Assembly: GCA_017991315.1 (NCBI GenBank)
Contig: JAGOQS010000001.1
Location: forward strand, 558,001 to 622,000
DNA from: Ferrovibrio sp.
GTDB lineage: Bacteria > Pseudomonadota > Alphaproteobacteria > Ferrovibrionales > Ferrovibrionaceae
DNA: 64,000 nt
Reading direction: 5' to 3'
Positions 7,904 through 16,106 of the stretch are shown in pieces (the stretch's first letter is position 1; each line of letters opens with the position of its first letter). The notes beneath the pieces are model-generated. The model was not told where the DNA came from, searched no databases, and saw only the letters and a program-made list of their open reading frames with translations. The position numbers and the translations under genes are program-made.

Positions 7904-8676
7904 CAGGGCTTCAGCACGTCCATCTTGATCGGACCTTCGGCGCGGCCATGGATGAACTGATCGACATAGGCATTGCCGGAATTGTCGATTTCGCTCACCG
8001 GCCCCTGCCAGATGATGCGGCCCTTGTAGATCATGGCGATGCGGTCGGCGATCTTGCGCGCCGAGGCCATGTCGTGGGTGATGGAAAGGGTGGAGGCGCC
8101 GAGCTTCTTGGCGCAGGAAACGATCAGGTCGTTGATCACATCGGCCATGATCGGATCGAGGCCGGTGGTCGGTTCGTCGAAGAAGATGATTTCCGGCTCG
8201 GCGGCGATGGCGCGCGCCAGCGCCACGCGCTTCTGCATGCCGCCGGAAAGCTCGGCTGGCGACAATTCGCCGACATCCGGTGTCAGGCCGACCTGGGCCA
8301 GCTTTTCCAGCGCGATCTGCTTCGCCTTGGTGCGTTCCATCTTGCGGCCCTGGATCAGGCCGAAAGCCACGTTCTCCCACACTTTGAGGCTGTCGAACAG
8401 CGCACCGCCCTGGAACAGCATGCCGAACTTGCGCAAGGCCTGCTCGCGCTGGGCGGCATCGAATTTCATCGACTCCTGGCCATCGATCAGGATGCTGCCG
8501 CTATCGGCCTTGATCAGGCCCAGCACGCATTTCAGCATCACCGACTTGCCGGTGCCGGAGCCGCCGATCACCACCACGGACTCGCCCTTGCGCACATCCA
8601 GCGACAGGCCGTCGAGCACTGTCTTCGGCCCGAAGCGTTTTCTCACATCCTTGAGGGAGAGTTTCAGGTCGGTCAT
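7903..8676 (-). CDS. MlaF-like ABC transporter ATP-binding protein
   Basis: A 257-residue ATPase with Walker A GGSGTGKS at 38-45, the ABC signature LSGGMQKRVALARA, Walker B EIIFFDEPTTGLDP and an H-loop SITHD. Similarity is to MlaF/TtgA-type ATPases, which drive phospholipid movement between the inner and outer membranes. The permease (MlaE-like) lies directly upstream and the genes overlap by 4 bp. The MCE-domain binding protein MlaD that normally completes the complex is not in the window; it must be encoded elsewhere, or the pair works with a different partner. Confidence 0.9.
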   Translation of the reverse strand: MTDLKLSLKDVRKRFGPKTVLDGLSLDVRKGESVVVIGGSGTGKSVMLKCVLGLIKADSGSILIDGQESMKFDAAQREQALRKFGMLFQGGALFDSLKVWENVAFGLIQGRKMERTKAKQIALEKLAQVGLTPDVGELSPAELSGGMQKRVALARAIAAEPEIIFFDEPTTGLDPIMADVINDLIVSCAKKLGASTLSITHDMASARKIADRIAMIYKGRIIWQGPVSEIDNSGNAYVDQFIHGRAEGPIKMDVLKP

Positions 8677-9449
8677 TTGGTGGCGAAGAACAGTTCGGTG
8701 ACGAGGTAGTTCGACACCAGGATCAGGATCGAGGCGGAGACCACGGCATCGGTGGTGGCGCGGCCGACGCCCTGGGCGCCGCCCTTGGAATGGAAGCCGT
8801 GGTAGCAGCCCATCAGCGCGATGATGAAACCGAACACGCCGGCCTTCACCAGGCCCGACACCACGTCCAGCGTTTCCAGGAAATCGAAGGTGTTCTTCAG
8901 GTAGGTGCCCTGGTTGAAGCCGAGCTTCTGCGTGCCGATGACATAGCCGCCCATCACGCCGATGATATCGGCCACCAGCACCAGGATCGGCAGCGTGATG
9001 ATGCCGGCATAGAGGCGCGGCGCCACCAGATACTTGAACGGGTTGGTGGACAAGGTGGTCAGCGCGTCGATCTGCTCGGTCACGCGCATGGTGCCGATTT
9101 CGGCCGCCATCGCGGAGGCAACGCGGCCCGCCACCATCAGGCCGCCGAGTACCGGGCCGAGTTCGCGGGTGATGCCGATCACCACGATGGTGGCGACGGC
9201 GCTTTCGGCGTTGAAGCGCGCCGAGCCGATATAGATCTGCAGCGCCAGCACCATGCCGGTGAACAGGGCGGTGAGGCCGACCACGGGCAGCGAGTAATAG
9301 CCGATCACCATCATCTGGCGCAGGATCAGCCGGCCATAGAAGGGCGGGGTGAGGCAATGGCGCAGCCCGGTGCCGGCGAACATCGCCAGACGGCCAATCG
9401 CGGCAAGGAAATCGAGGAAGATGCGGCCGACGATGGCAAGCGGGTTCAT
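8673..9449 (-). CDS. MlaE-family ABC transporter permease
   Basis: A 258-residue permease with five to six hydrophobic helices and the family-defining central block (GLMVAGRVASAMAAEIGTM), in which the AEIGTM motif is highly conserved. Together with the downstream ATPase it forms the membrane part of a lipid transporter that helps keep outer-membrane asymmetry. Its start overlaps the stop of alr by 4 bp and its stop overlaps the ATPase start by 4 bp, so alr, permease, ATPase, radA, cvpA and purF probably share a transcript. The N-terminal 40 residues preceding the first core helix are typical for the family. Confidence 0.92.
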   Translation of the reverse strand: MNPLAIVGRIFLDFLAAIGRLAMFAGTGLRHCLTPPFYGRLILRQMMVIGYYSLPVVGLTALFTGMVLALQIYIGSARFNAESAVATIVVIGITRELGPVLGGLMVAGRVASAMAAEIGTMRVTEQIDALTTLSTNPFKYLVAPRLYAGIITLPILVLVADIIGVMGGYVIGTQKLGFNQGTYLKNTFDFLETLDVVSGLVKAGVFGFIIALMGCYHGFHSKGGAQGVGRATTDAVVSASILILVSNYLVTELFFATK

Positions 9450-10579
9450 CGGTAGACTCGTGCGTAGCGCTTGCCGAGATCGGTCAGCAACTCGTAGGCG
9501 ATGGTGCCGGCATGGCCGGCCTGCTCATCCAGCGGCACGGCGCCGCCGATCAGCGTGGCGCGCATGCCAGGGCGGCAATGCTCCGGCGGCAGGGCGGAAA
9601 CGTCGAGCGTGATCATGTCCATGGAGACCCGTCCGACCAGCGGCACCCGCATTTCGCCCGCTTGCCCATCCGGTCCAATTCCCTTGAGCGCGGCAAAGCC
9701 ACGGTTGGAGAGAGAGCGGAGAAAACCGTCCGCGTAACCCACCGCCAGGGTGGCAATTCGGCTCGGTTTTTCAACGCGATACGCGGCACCGTAGCCAACC
9801 GTTTCGGGGAAGTCAATGTCGCGTACCTGCAGGATCGCAGCTTCCAGCCGCACCACTTCCCGCATGCTGATTCCGGGCGCCGGACTGGCCCCATAAAGCG
9901 CAATGCCGGGGCGCAGGATATCGTGATGGTAGGGCTTGCCCAGGAAGATGCCGGCGGAATTGGCGAAGCTGGCCTTGAGGCCGGGGAAGCGGGCGCGCAA
10001 GGCATTGAAACGCAGCCGCTGGGCCTCGTTGAGCGGATGCTCCGGCTCGTCGGCGCAGGCCAGGTGGCTCATCACGAAATCCAGCGTGATTCCATCCAGC
10101 GCCTTCGGATCGGCGAGCAGGGCATCCACCTCGCTTGGCTGCAGGCCTAAGCGGTTCATGCCGGTATCGGCCTGCAAGGCAGCGGGCAGGGCGCGGCCGG
10201 CTTTGCGTGCCGCTTCGCGCCAGCGCGTGATCTGCTCGGGCGTGGAAAGCACCGGCACGATGCCGGCGATCAGGCAATCGGTTTCGGCCCCGGCGGGAAT
10301 GCCATGCAGGCAATAAATCGTCGCCTTGGGCAGGGCCTGGCGCAGCCTTATGGCTTCTTCCATATGCGCCACGAAGAAGCGGCGGCAGCCGGCCTCGAAC
10401 AGCGCCTGGCCAACTTTGTCAGCGCCCAGGCCATAGCCATCGGCCTTCACCACGGCGGCGCATTCAGCCTCGGGCGCCATGGCACCGAGGCGGCGCCAAT
10501 TGGCCACCAGGGCAGCGAGGTCGATGGTCAGGATGCCCCGATCACCGAAAATGGCCGGGGTGCCGGAAATGCTAGTCAT
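9446..10579 (-). CDS. alr: Alanine racemase
   Basis: A PLP-dependent racemase that makes D-alanine for peptidoglycan. It has 377 residues, close to the family norm. The PLP-binding lysine is Lys45 in VVKADGYGLG, and the second catalytic base, a tyrosine, lies in the TVGYGAAYR segment. The C-terminal beta domain has the VSMDMITLDVS motif that lines the active-site entrance. It heads the long minus-strand run alr, mlaE-like, mlaF-like, radA, cvpA, purF. In related genomes alr follows dnaB closely; here four unrelated genes separate the two. Confidence 0.95.
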   Translation of the reverse strand: MTSISGTPAIFGDRGILTIDLAALVANWRRLGAMAPEAECAAVVKADGYGLGADKVGQALFEAGCRRFFVAHMEEAIRLRQALPKATIYCLHGIPAGAETDCLIAGIVPVLSTPEQITRWREAARKAGRALPAALQADTGMNRLGLQPSEVDALLADPKALDGITLDFVMSHLACADEPEHPLNEAQRLRFNALRARFPGLKASFANSAGIFLGKPYHHDILRPGIALYGASPAPGISMREVVRLEAAILQVRDIDFPETVGYGAAYRVEKPSRIATLAVGYADGFLRSLSNRGFAALKGIGPDGQAGEMRVPLVGRVSMDMITLDVSALPPEHCRPGMRATLIGGAVPLDEQAGHAGTIAYELLTDLGKRYARVYR

Positions 10580-10625
10580 GGGCTGTGTTTATCCTGAAAG
10601 CAGCGGGGTTAAAACCCCTGGCATT

Positions 10626-10683
10626 GCTTGCCCAGGCACAGCTTGCCCAGGCACAGCTTGCCCAGGCACAGCTTGCTCTGGCA
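10626..10683. repeat. 15-bp tandem repeat, about 3.7 copies
   Basis: The unit GCTTGCCCAGGCACA occurs three times without change (10626-10640, 10641-10655, 10656-10670), followed by a partial diverged copy. It lies in the 214-bp divergent interval between alr and the DMT transporter, upstream of both genes. The unit contains TTGCCC and GGCA blocks that could be protein-binding half-sites, or the array may be a simple replication-slippage product. Confidence 0.85.
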
Positions 10684-10793
10684 GGTCGGGCAGGGCAGAC
10701 TGGCCGGGTCGGGGGACCGGCCCCGGAAGAGGGCTGCCACTACATACTATTCCAGTTGTCAGGACGGCATCCGGCCGGCCAGTCCGAGGTTTC

Positions 10794-11756
10794 ATGTCCG
10801 CCCCGTCTTCCAATTCTGGCCCGTCTTCCGCCTCTGGCCCGCCCTCAGCTTCCCCTCCAGGCCTGTTCGCGCGCCTCAATGGCAATGCCTATCTGCTGCT
10901 GACCCTGACCATGATGATGTGGGCGGGCCATGCCTCGGTCAGCCGTCTGGCGGTCGGCGAAATCTCGCCGGCCTCGCTCACCTTTCTGCGCTGGTTCGTC
11001 GTCGCCGGCATCATGTACGGCCTGTGCCGCCAGGGCCTGCGCGAGCATTGGCCGGTGCTGAAGCCGCGGATGTTCTATCTCGCCCTCATGGGGGCGCTGG
11101 GCTACACCAGTTACAACATCCTGCTCTACTGGTCGGCGCATAGCACCACCGCGATCAATATCAGCATCATCAACGGCGCCATGCCGGCGCTGATCTTCAT
11201 TTTCGCCCTGGTGTTTTTCGGCCAGCGGGTTTCGGCGCTGCAATGGATTGGCATGCTGGTTTCGATGGCCGGCGTGATCCTCACCGGCGCCAAGGGCGAT
11301 TTGCAGCATCTGCTCGAGTTGCGCATCAACCATGGCGACCTGCTGATCCTGATCGCCGCCATCCTCTATTCCGGCTATTCGGTGCTGCTGCGCAAGCGGC
11401 CCATCGTGCCGAGCCTGGTATTCTTCGCGGCGATGACGCCGGCGGCGCTGGTCTCATCCTTCATTCCGCTGGCCATCGAGATCGCGGCGGGCGAGTTCTA
11501 CTGGCCCAGCACCAAGGGCTGGCTGCTGCTGCTATATGTCGCGATCTTCCCGTCGCTGCTGTCGCAGATCTTCTTCATCCGCTCGGTGGAATTGATCGGC
11601 GCCGGGCGTGCCGGCCTGTTCACCAATCTGGTGCCGCTGTTCGGTGCCGGTTTCGCCATGCTGATCCTGGGCGAGGAACTGGCGCTGTATCACATCGTCG
11701 CGCTGGTGCTGGTGCTGGGCGGCATCCTGCTGGCGGAATGGCGCGCAAATCGCTAG
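10794..11756 (+). CDS. EamA/DMT-family transporter
   Basis: A 320-residue membrane protein with ten predicted helices in two EamA halves. It opens with a Ser/Pro-rich cytoplasmic tail of about 20 residues, then a first helix (AYLLLTLTMMMWAGHASVS) typical of RhaT/YdcZ-like DMT exporters. An upstream in-frame extension through the 15-bp tandem repeats is open but carries only repeat-derived Pro/Gly/Thr codons, so ATG 10794 is preferred. It may export an amino acid or a similar metabolite; the substrate is unknown. It is divergent from alr and convergent with the ZIP transporter. Confidence 0.82.
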   Translation: MSAPSSNSGPSSASGPPSASPPGLFARLNGNAYLLLTLTMMMWAGHASVSRLAVGEISPASLTFLRWFVVAGIMYGLCRQGLREHWPVLKPRMFYLALMGALGYTSYNILLYWSAHSTTAINISIINGAMPALIFIFALVFFGQRVSALQWIGMLVSMAGVILTGAKGDLQHLLELRINHGDLLILIAAILYSGYSVLLRKRPIVPSLVFFAAMTPAALVSSFIPLAIEIAAGEFYWPSTKGWLLLLYVAIFPSLLSQIFFIRSVELIGAGRAGLFTNLVPLFGAGFAMLILGEELALYHIVALVLVLGGILLAEWRANR

Positions 11757-11785
11757 CTGGTAGGCGGCGATCAACCCAGCGTCAC

Positions 11786-12601
11786 TCAGCCTAGCGTCAC
11801 ATCCAGGAACAGCATCACCACGAAGCCGCCGAACAGCGAGGCGGTGGCGCCGCGCTCGGAGCCATGGCGATGCGTCTCCGGGATCACTTCCGATGAGATG
11901 ATGAACAGCATGGCGCCAGCGGCAAAGGCCAGCGCCCAGGGCAACAAGGCGGCGGACATCACGATGGCGCCGGCACCGACCAGGCCGCCCAACGGCTCGA
12001 CCACACCACTCAGGAAAGCCACCAGGAAGCTGCGGCCCTGGCTGTAGCCTTCGCCACGCAAGGCCACCGCCACCGCCAAGCCTTCCGGCATGTTCTGCAG
12101 GCCGATGCCGAGCATGACGCCGACGCCGGCAACCGGATCGTTGCTCGCCGCCGCGAGGCCGACGGCGAGGCCCTCGGGGAAATTGTGGATGGCGATGGCG
12201 GCAACGAACAGCCAGATGCGGCTCAAGCGCGAGGCTTCGGCATTCTCGCGGCCTTTCTGGAAATGCTCATGCGGCACCAGGCCATGCGCCAGATGCATCA
12301 GCAGGGCGCCGACCAGCAGGGCGGCGATGACGCCGCCGGCCGCACTTGGCCGGCTGCCGAGGCCGATTTCGGCAGCATCAAGCGCCGGCAGCAGCAGCGA
12401 GAAGAAGGTGGCGGCCAGCATCACCCCGGCGGCGAAGGCCAGCATGGCGTTCTGCACCGCCGGATTGATGCGCTGGATGAAGAATACCGGCGCGGCGCCG
12501 AGCCCGGTCATCACCACGCCGGCAAACACGCTGGCGCTCACGCCGGCCCAGAAGGGCGGCAGGGCGGCGAGCGGCGCGGCAAGGGCGGAGACGAAATCCA
12601 T
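11786..12601 (-). CDS. ZIP-family divalent metal transporter
   Basis: A 271-residue protein with eight predicted helices. The metal-binding signatures of helices IV and V are present: HNFPEGLAVG and, about 35 residues later, NMPEGLAVAVAL. A His-containing stretch between helices III and IV (HLAHGLVPHEHFQKG) resembles the variable metal-binding loop. ZIP proteins of the ZupT/GufA group import zinc and other divalent cations into the cytoplasm. It is a single-gene unit, with the parS site within 90 bp of its start. No Fur- or Zur-like box was identified by eye. Confidence 0.87.
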   Translation of the reverse strand: MDFVSALAAPLAALPPFWAGVSASVFAGVVMTGLGAAPVFFIQRINPAVQNAMLAFAAGVMLAATFFSLLLPALDAAEIGLGSRPSAAGGVIAALLVGALLMHLAHGLVPHEHFQKGRENAEASRLSRIWLFVAAIAIHNFPEGLAVGLAAASNDPVAGVGVMLGIGLQNMPEGLAVAVALRGEGYSQGRSFLVAFLSGVVEPLGGLVGAGAIVMSAALLPWALAFAAGAMLFIISSEVIPETHRHGSERGATASLFGGFVVMLFLDVTLG

Positions 12602-12689
12602 TTTTAGTTCCGGCAGAGGAGAGGCGTTCCGGTATGGCGTCTAGCGCCCGCTGCCGTCAAGGGCGGGGTTGGGGAGGCCGGCTTGGCTG

Positions 12690-12705
12690 TGTTTCACGTG
12701 AAACA
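12690..12705. promoter_or_regulatory. parS centromere-like site (ParB binding)
   Basis: The 16 bases TGTTTCACGTGAAACA match the bacterial parS consensus exactly, and the palindrome extends by one base on each side (12689-12706). It lies in the 145-bp gap between the ZIP transporter and the M24-like gene, outside any coding region. ParB nucleates on such sites to form the partition complex, and parS usually lies near the replication origin. A half-site (TGTTTCAC) occurs at 12743-12750. A diverged copy with three mismatches lies at 13408-13423 inside the neighbouring gene. Confidence 0.88.
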
Positions 12706-12746
12706 CTACAGGAACACTTCCCGGTTTCGGGCCGTTTTCGGCTGTT

Positions 12747-13964
12747 TCACACCGGAATGACCTGGCGCGGCGTCTTGAGCGCCCAGCGGTTGGCGTCTGG
12801 TTCCACCAGCAGCATGTCGCCCTGGGCGATCAGGCCGAGGCCGGGCAGTTGCAGGCTCGGATGCAGTTCGAACAGGCTTGGCGCTGTCAGGGTTTCCGGC
12901 TGCACCGGCTGGTTGCTGAGGTTGCTGGCGCGGTCGAAGGGCTGCTGGAACAGGGCGGAAAGCGGCGGGTCCTCGTAGGCATAGCCGAGCGCATGGCCGA
13001 GGCGGAAGGCGAAGCCTTGGGAATAGCCGCGTGCCGCCAGTTCGGCGCGGGCTTCGGCTTCCAGGACGGCGATGCGGCTGGCGGCGTCCGGGCCCGGACC
13101 CGTATTAGGGCGCAGGCCCTGGAACAGCAGGTCGCCAGCCGCGCGCAGGGCATCATGGGCGGCCAGCAGGGCGGCGGGCGCGGGGCCGATGCTGTAGCTG
13201 CGGATGGCATGGCCGAAGGCGCCATCCAGGGTCAGCATCAGGCCGACCGTGACACTGCTGGCGGCAGCGCCAAGCTGTGCCGGATCGGGTGCCATGATGT
13301 CGGCATCGGTGCCGGCCGGACCATAGGAAATCCACGAGCGGCAATCATTGCAGCCCTGGTCATAGGCCTCGCGGCGCAGTGATTCCTGCAGGCGTGGCGC
13401 GTTCGGCTGTTTCATGAGAAACCGGGGCACGGCGGCAAACAGATGGTCGCAAAGCGCGGCGGCAGCTTCGTGGCGTTTGAGGTCGCGCGGTGCCTTGGCC
13501 TGGCGCAGGCGGTGCGCTTCGGCATCCAGCGCCAGCCATGCGATTTGCGACAACGCGGCCTGCAAGCCGGTGAACAGCCAGGCCGGCATCTCGCCGCCGC
13601 CGATCAGGCCGATGCGGTGCGGCTGGTCGATCCGCGCCGCGATCCAGCCGGCGAGTTCCGGTGCCGCCACATAGGAGACGCCGAGATCGGGGCGATGCTT
13701 GGCGAGATGGGCGGCGAGGAAATAGTTCGGCGTTGCCAGCGCGGCAAAATGATTGGCGCCGGGCAGCAGCAGGCCGAGCAGCCAGCCATCCAGCGCATCG
13801 GCATCGAGCAGGAAACGGCCATGGGCGCGGGCGGCGGAGCCAAGGCCGGCACCGCTGCCGGGCATGAAGACCAGTGCCGCGCCGCAATCCGCTGGGGGCA
13901 GCAGGCCGGCATAGGCGGCGATGGCCTCGGACGGGGCTGTGGCCTTGGAAAGAAGTGCGGCCAT
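12747..13964 (-). CDS. Creatinase/M24 aminopeptidase-fold protein, degenerate active site
   Basis: A 405-residue protein with the two-domain layout of Xaa-Pro aminopeptidases: an N-terminal creatinase-like domain (to about residue 155), then RQAKAPRDLKRHEAAAALC, which resembles the R-x-x-K-x-x-x-E-I entry helix of M24 enzymes. In the C-terminal half, LTLDG (Asp247), GHALG (His324) and FELHP (Glu367) can be aligned with metal ligands. The second aspartate, expected near 258, appears replaced by serine, and the last glutamate appears lost in IAQGDMLLVEP. It may therefore be a non-catalytic relative. This alignment is by eye. No signal peptide is seen. Confidence 0.6.
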   Translation of the reverse strand: MAALLSKATAPSEAIAAYAGLLPPADCGAALVFMPGSGAGLGSAARAHGRFLLDADALDGWLLGLLLPGANHFAALATPNYFLAAHLAKHRPDLGVSYVAAPELAGWIAARIDQPHRIGLIGGGEMPAWLFTGLQAALSQIAWLALDAEAHRLRQAKAPRDLKRHEAAAALCDHLFAAVPRFLMKQPNAPRLQESLRREAYDQGCNDCRSWISYGPAGTDADIMAPDPAQLGAAASSVTVGLMLTLDGAFGHAIRSYSIGPAPAALLAAHDALRAAGDLLFQGLRPNTGPGPDAASRIAVLEAEARAELAARGYSQGFAFRLGHALGYAYEDPPLSALFQQPFDRASNLSNQPVQPETLTAPSLFELHPSLQLPGLGLIAQGDMLLVEPDANRWALKTPRQVIPV

Positions 13965-14046
13965 GATGGCTCCGGCAGGATGAAGGGCGTAAGCCCAGCA
14001 TCGGCCAGAGACCAGGGGATGTGCAAATCGTTCCTTGCTATGGCCC

Positions 14047-14067
14047 GCGATAAGCCGGGCTTATCGC
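14047..14067. other. Perfect 9-bp hairpin downstream of the small eRF1-like gene
   Basis: The arms GCGATAAGC and GCTTATCGC surround a 3-base spacer, immediately after the stop of the minus-strand gene at 14071. No T-run follows on the minus strand, so it is not a classic intrinsic terminator. It may stabilise the 3' end of the transcript. Confidence 0.4.
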
Positions 14068-14070
14068 AGT

Positions 14071-14469
14071 TTATGCCGGCTGTGCCAGCAGCGGCCGCAT
14101 CCGGTCCTCGGCGATGAAATACTTGCGCGCATAGGCAACGATCTGGCCGTCGGTGGGATGGTCCACGGTCTCGACACCAGCGATGCGTGCTTCAAGCTGC
14201 GGCTTGGCGCGATGGGCGTAGCGGATGAATTCCAGCTTGGCATTGCCGGGACCGAGTACCAGGATTTCGCCGCTGCCATCGAGCGACGCGGCAATGGCGT
14301 CGAAGAAGCCGGTGTCGATGGCCTGCTTGCCGGCGCCGGGTTGGCCGGCCTTGTGATGCAGGTGATGCTTGTGGCCGTGCACGGTGAGCTTTTCCGCTTC
14401 CTCGCGATTGAACTGGAAGACGCGGGCCTCGGCATGGTCGAGCCAGACAACGGCGTGGTAATGCGACAT
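14071..14469 (-). CDS. Translational-machinery (eRF1 domain-like) small protein
   Basis: A 132-residue protein starting MSHYHAVVWLDHAEARVF and ending with a DHPTDGQIVAYARKYF segment. These features match a proteobacterial family often labelled translational machinery protein, whose fold is related to the eRF1/Dom34 C-terminal (L7Ae-like) domain. A His/Lys-rich loop (HGHKHHLHHK) lies around residues 40-50. The biochemical role is not established. The start at 14469 is preferred over an in-frame ATG 21 bases upstream because conservation begins there. It sits between dnaB and the M24-like gene, on the same strand as dnaB with a 66-bp gap. Confidence 0.65.
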   Translation of the reverse strand: MSHYHAVVWLDHAEARVFQFNREEAEKLTVHGHKHHLHHKAGQPGAGKQAIDTGFFDAIAASLDGSGEILVLGPGNAKLEFIRYAHRAKPQLEARIAGVETVDHPTDGQIVAYARKYFIAEDRMRPLLAQPA

Positions 14470-14535
14470 GGGCTGCTTCCTTTGCTGCAATGGAAGCAGG
14501 CTAGCGCGGCGCTCTTCGCCGCGCCTTGACGCAGG

Positions 14536-16020
14536 TCAATCGCCGTAGCTTTCGGGCAGGTGATCCGGGCCGGCATAATCGCTGAAGCGGGTCAGGTTCG
14601 GCTCGAAATGCAGCACCACGCGGCCGATCGGGCCATGGCGCTGCTTGCCGACGATGACTTCGGCGAGATTGGCGATGCGCGCCATCTTGTCCTGCCAGGC
14701 GGCATGCTCGGGCGTGCCTTCCGAGGGCTGCTTGCGCATCTCGTAATATTCCTCGCGGTAGACGAACATCACCACGTCGGCGTCCTGCTCGATGGCGCCT
14801 GATTCACGCAAGTCGGAAAGCTGCGGCCGCTTGTCGTCGCGGCTTTCAACGGCGCGGCTGAGCTGGGACAAAGCCACCACCGGCACGTTCAGGTCCTTGG
14901 CCAGCGCCTTCAGCGCCTGGGTCACTTCCGAGATTTCCTGCACGCGGTTGTCGTTGCGGCGCGAATTCGAGCCGCGCACAAGCTGCAGGTAGTCGACGAC
15001 GATCAGCCCGATATTGGCGGTACGTTTCAGGCGCCGCGCGCGGCTGCGCAGCAACGAGATCGAGATGGCGCCGGTATCGTCGATATAGAACGGCACCTGG
15101 CTCAACAGCTTGGCCGTCGGCACGATCTGGCGGCTGAATTCCTCTTCCGAGATTTCGCCGCGGCGCAGCTTCTCGGACGTGACGCCGCTCTGCTCGGAGA
15201 GAATACGCGTGGCGAGCTGTTCCGCCGACATTTCTAGGCTGAAGAAGGCGACCGGGGCGCCGCGCTCGCCGCCGCTCTCGAAATAAAGCTTGGCGGCGTT
15301 GAACGCCATGTTGGTGGCCAGTGCGGTCTTACCCATGGAGGGGCGGCCGGCGAGGATCAGCAGGTCGCTCTTATGCAGGCCGCCGAGCTTGCCATCGAGA
15401 TCCTTCAGCAAGGTCTCGACGCCGCTCATGCCGCCCTTCTTCCAGGCGGCGTCGATCATCTCGATCGACTGGCGCATGGAATCCTTGAAGGCGATGAAGC
15501 CGCCTTCGGCGTTGCCTTCATCGGCGAGCTTGAACAACTGCTGCTCGGCATCCTCGATCTGGCCGCGCGCTGCTTCGTCCACCTTGGGGTCGTAGGCGCG
15601 GTTCACCATGTCCTCGCCGACGCGGATCAGTTCGCGCCGCATCGCAAGGTCATGGATCACGCGGGCGTAATCCTCGGCATTGATCACCGTGGTGGCGGCG
15701 GCGGCGAGGCGGGCGAGGTAGGAGGTGCCGCCGACCTGCGCCAGCAATTCATCGCGCTCGAAATACGCCTTCAGCGTCACCGGGTTGGCGATCTCGCCGC
15801 GCTCCACCAGGGTCAGCGCCGCTTCATAGATGCGGCGATGCGCTTCGTTGTGGAAATGCTCCGGCCGCAGGAAGCCCGAGACGCGGTGTGCCGCGTCGTT
15901 GTTCACCAGGATGGCGCCGAGCAGTTCCTGCTCCGCATCCAGGTTGTGCGGCGGCACACGATAGATCGGCTCGTCGCTATTGGCGGCGGGGGAGGCGGGG
16001 AGCGAAACGGGTGCGTTCAT
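14536..16020 (-). CDS. dnaB: Replicative DNA helicase DnaB
   Basis: A 494-residue hexameric helicase that unwinds DNA at the replication fork. The N-terminal domain begins RVPPHNLDAEQELLGAIL, and the RecA-like C-terminal domain has Walker A GRPSMGKTAL, Walker B LIVVDYLQLV, the arginine-rich RVQEISEVTQALKALAK segment and the DLRESGAIEQDADVV motif. No intein is visible. An in-frame ATG seven codons upstream (16041) is an alternative start. It lies between rplI (upstream) and the small eRF1-like gene; rplI-dnaB adjacency is common. Candidate DnaA boxes lie 90-150 bp upstream. Confidence 0.96.
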   Translation of the reverse strand: MNAPVSLPASPAANSDEPIYRVPPHNLDAEQELLGAILVNNDAAHRVSGFLRPEHFHNEAHRRIYEAALTLVERGEIANPVTLKAYFERDELLAQVGGTSYLARLAAAATTVINAEDYARVIHDLAMRRELIRVGEDMVNRAYDPKVDEAARGQIEDAEQQLFKLADEGNAEGGFIAFKDSMRQSIEMIDAAWKKGGMSGVETLLKDLDGKLGGLHKSDLLILAGRPSMGKTALATNMAFNAAKLYFESGGERGAPVAFFSLEMSAEQLATRILSEQSGVTSEKLRRGEISEEEFSRQIVPTAKLLSQVPFYIDDTGAISISLLRSRARRLKRTANIGLIVVDYLQLVRGSNSRRNDNRVQEISEVTQALKALAKDLNVPVVALSQLSRAVESRDDKRPQLSDLRESGAIEQDADVVMFVYREEYYEMRKQPSEGTPEHAAWQDKMARIANLAEVIVGKQRHGPIGRVVLHFEPNLTRFSDYAGPDHLPESYGD

Positions 16021-16106
16021 GACGGCGGAATGACTAACCAATGACAGGAGAGGCCGGGCGGGGCATTAGAGGCAAGGGCGCCCAGGAGTGCGAAGGATTT
16101 CTGATT

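Noticed and set aside
10621-10690. CRISPR-like array
   Set aside because: The units are contiguous 15-mers with no spacers and no cas genes nearby, so it is a simple tandem repeat.
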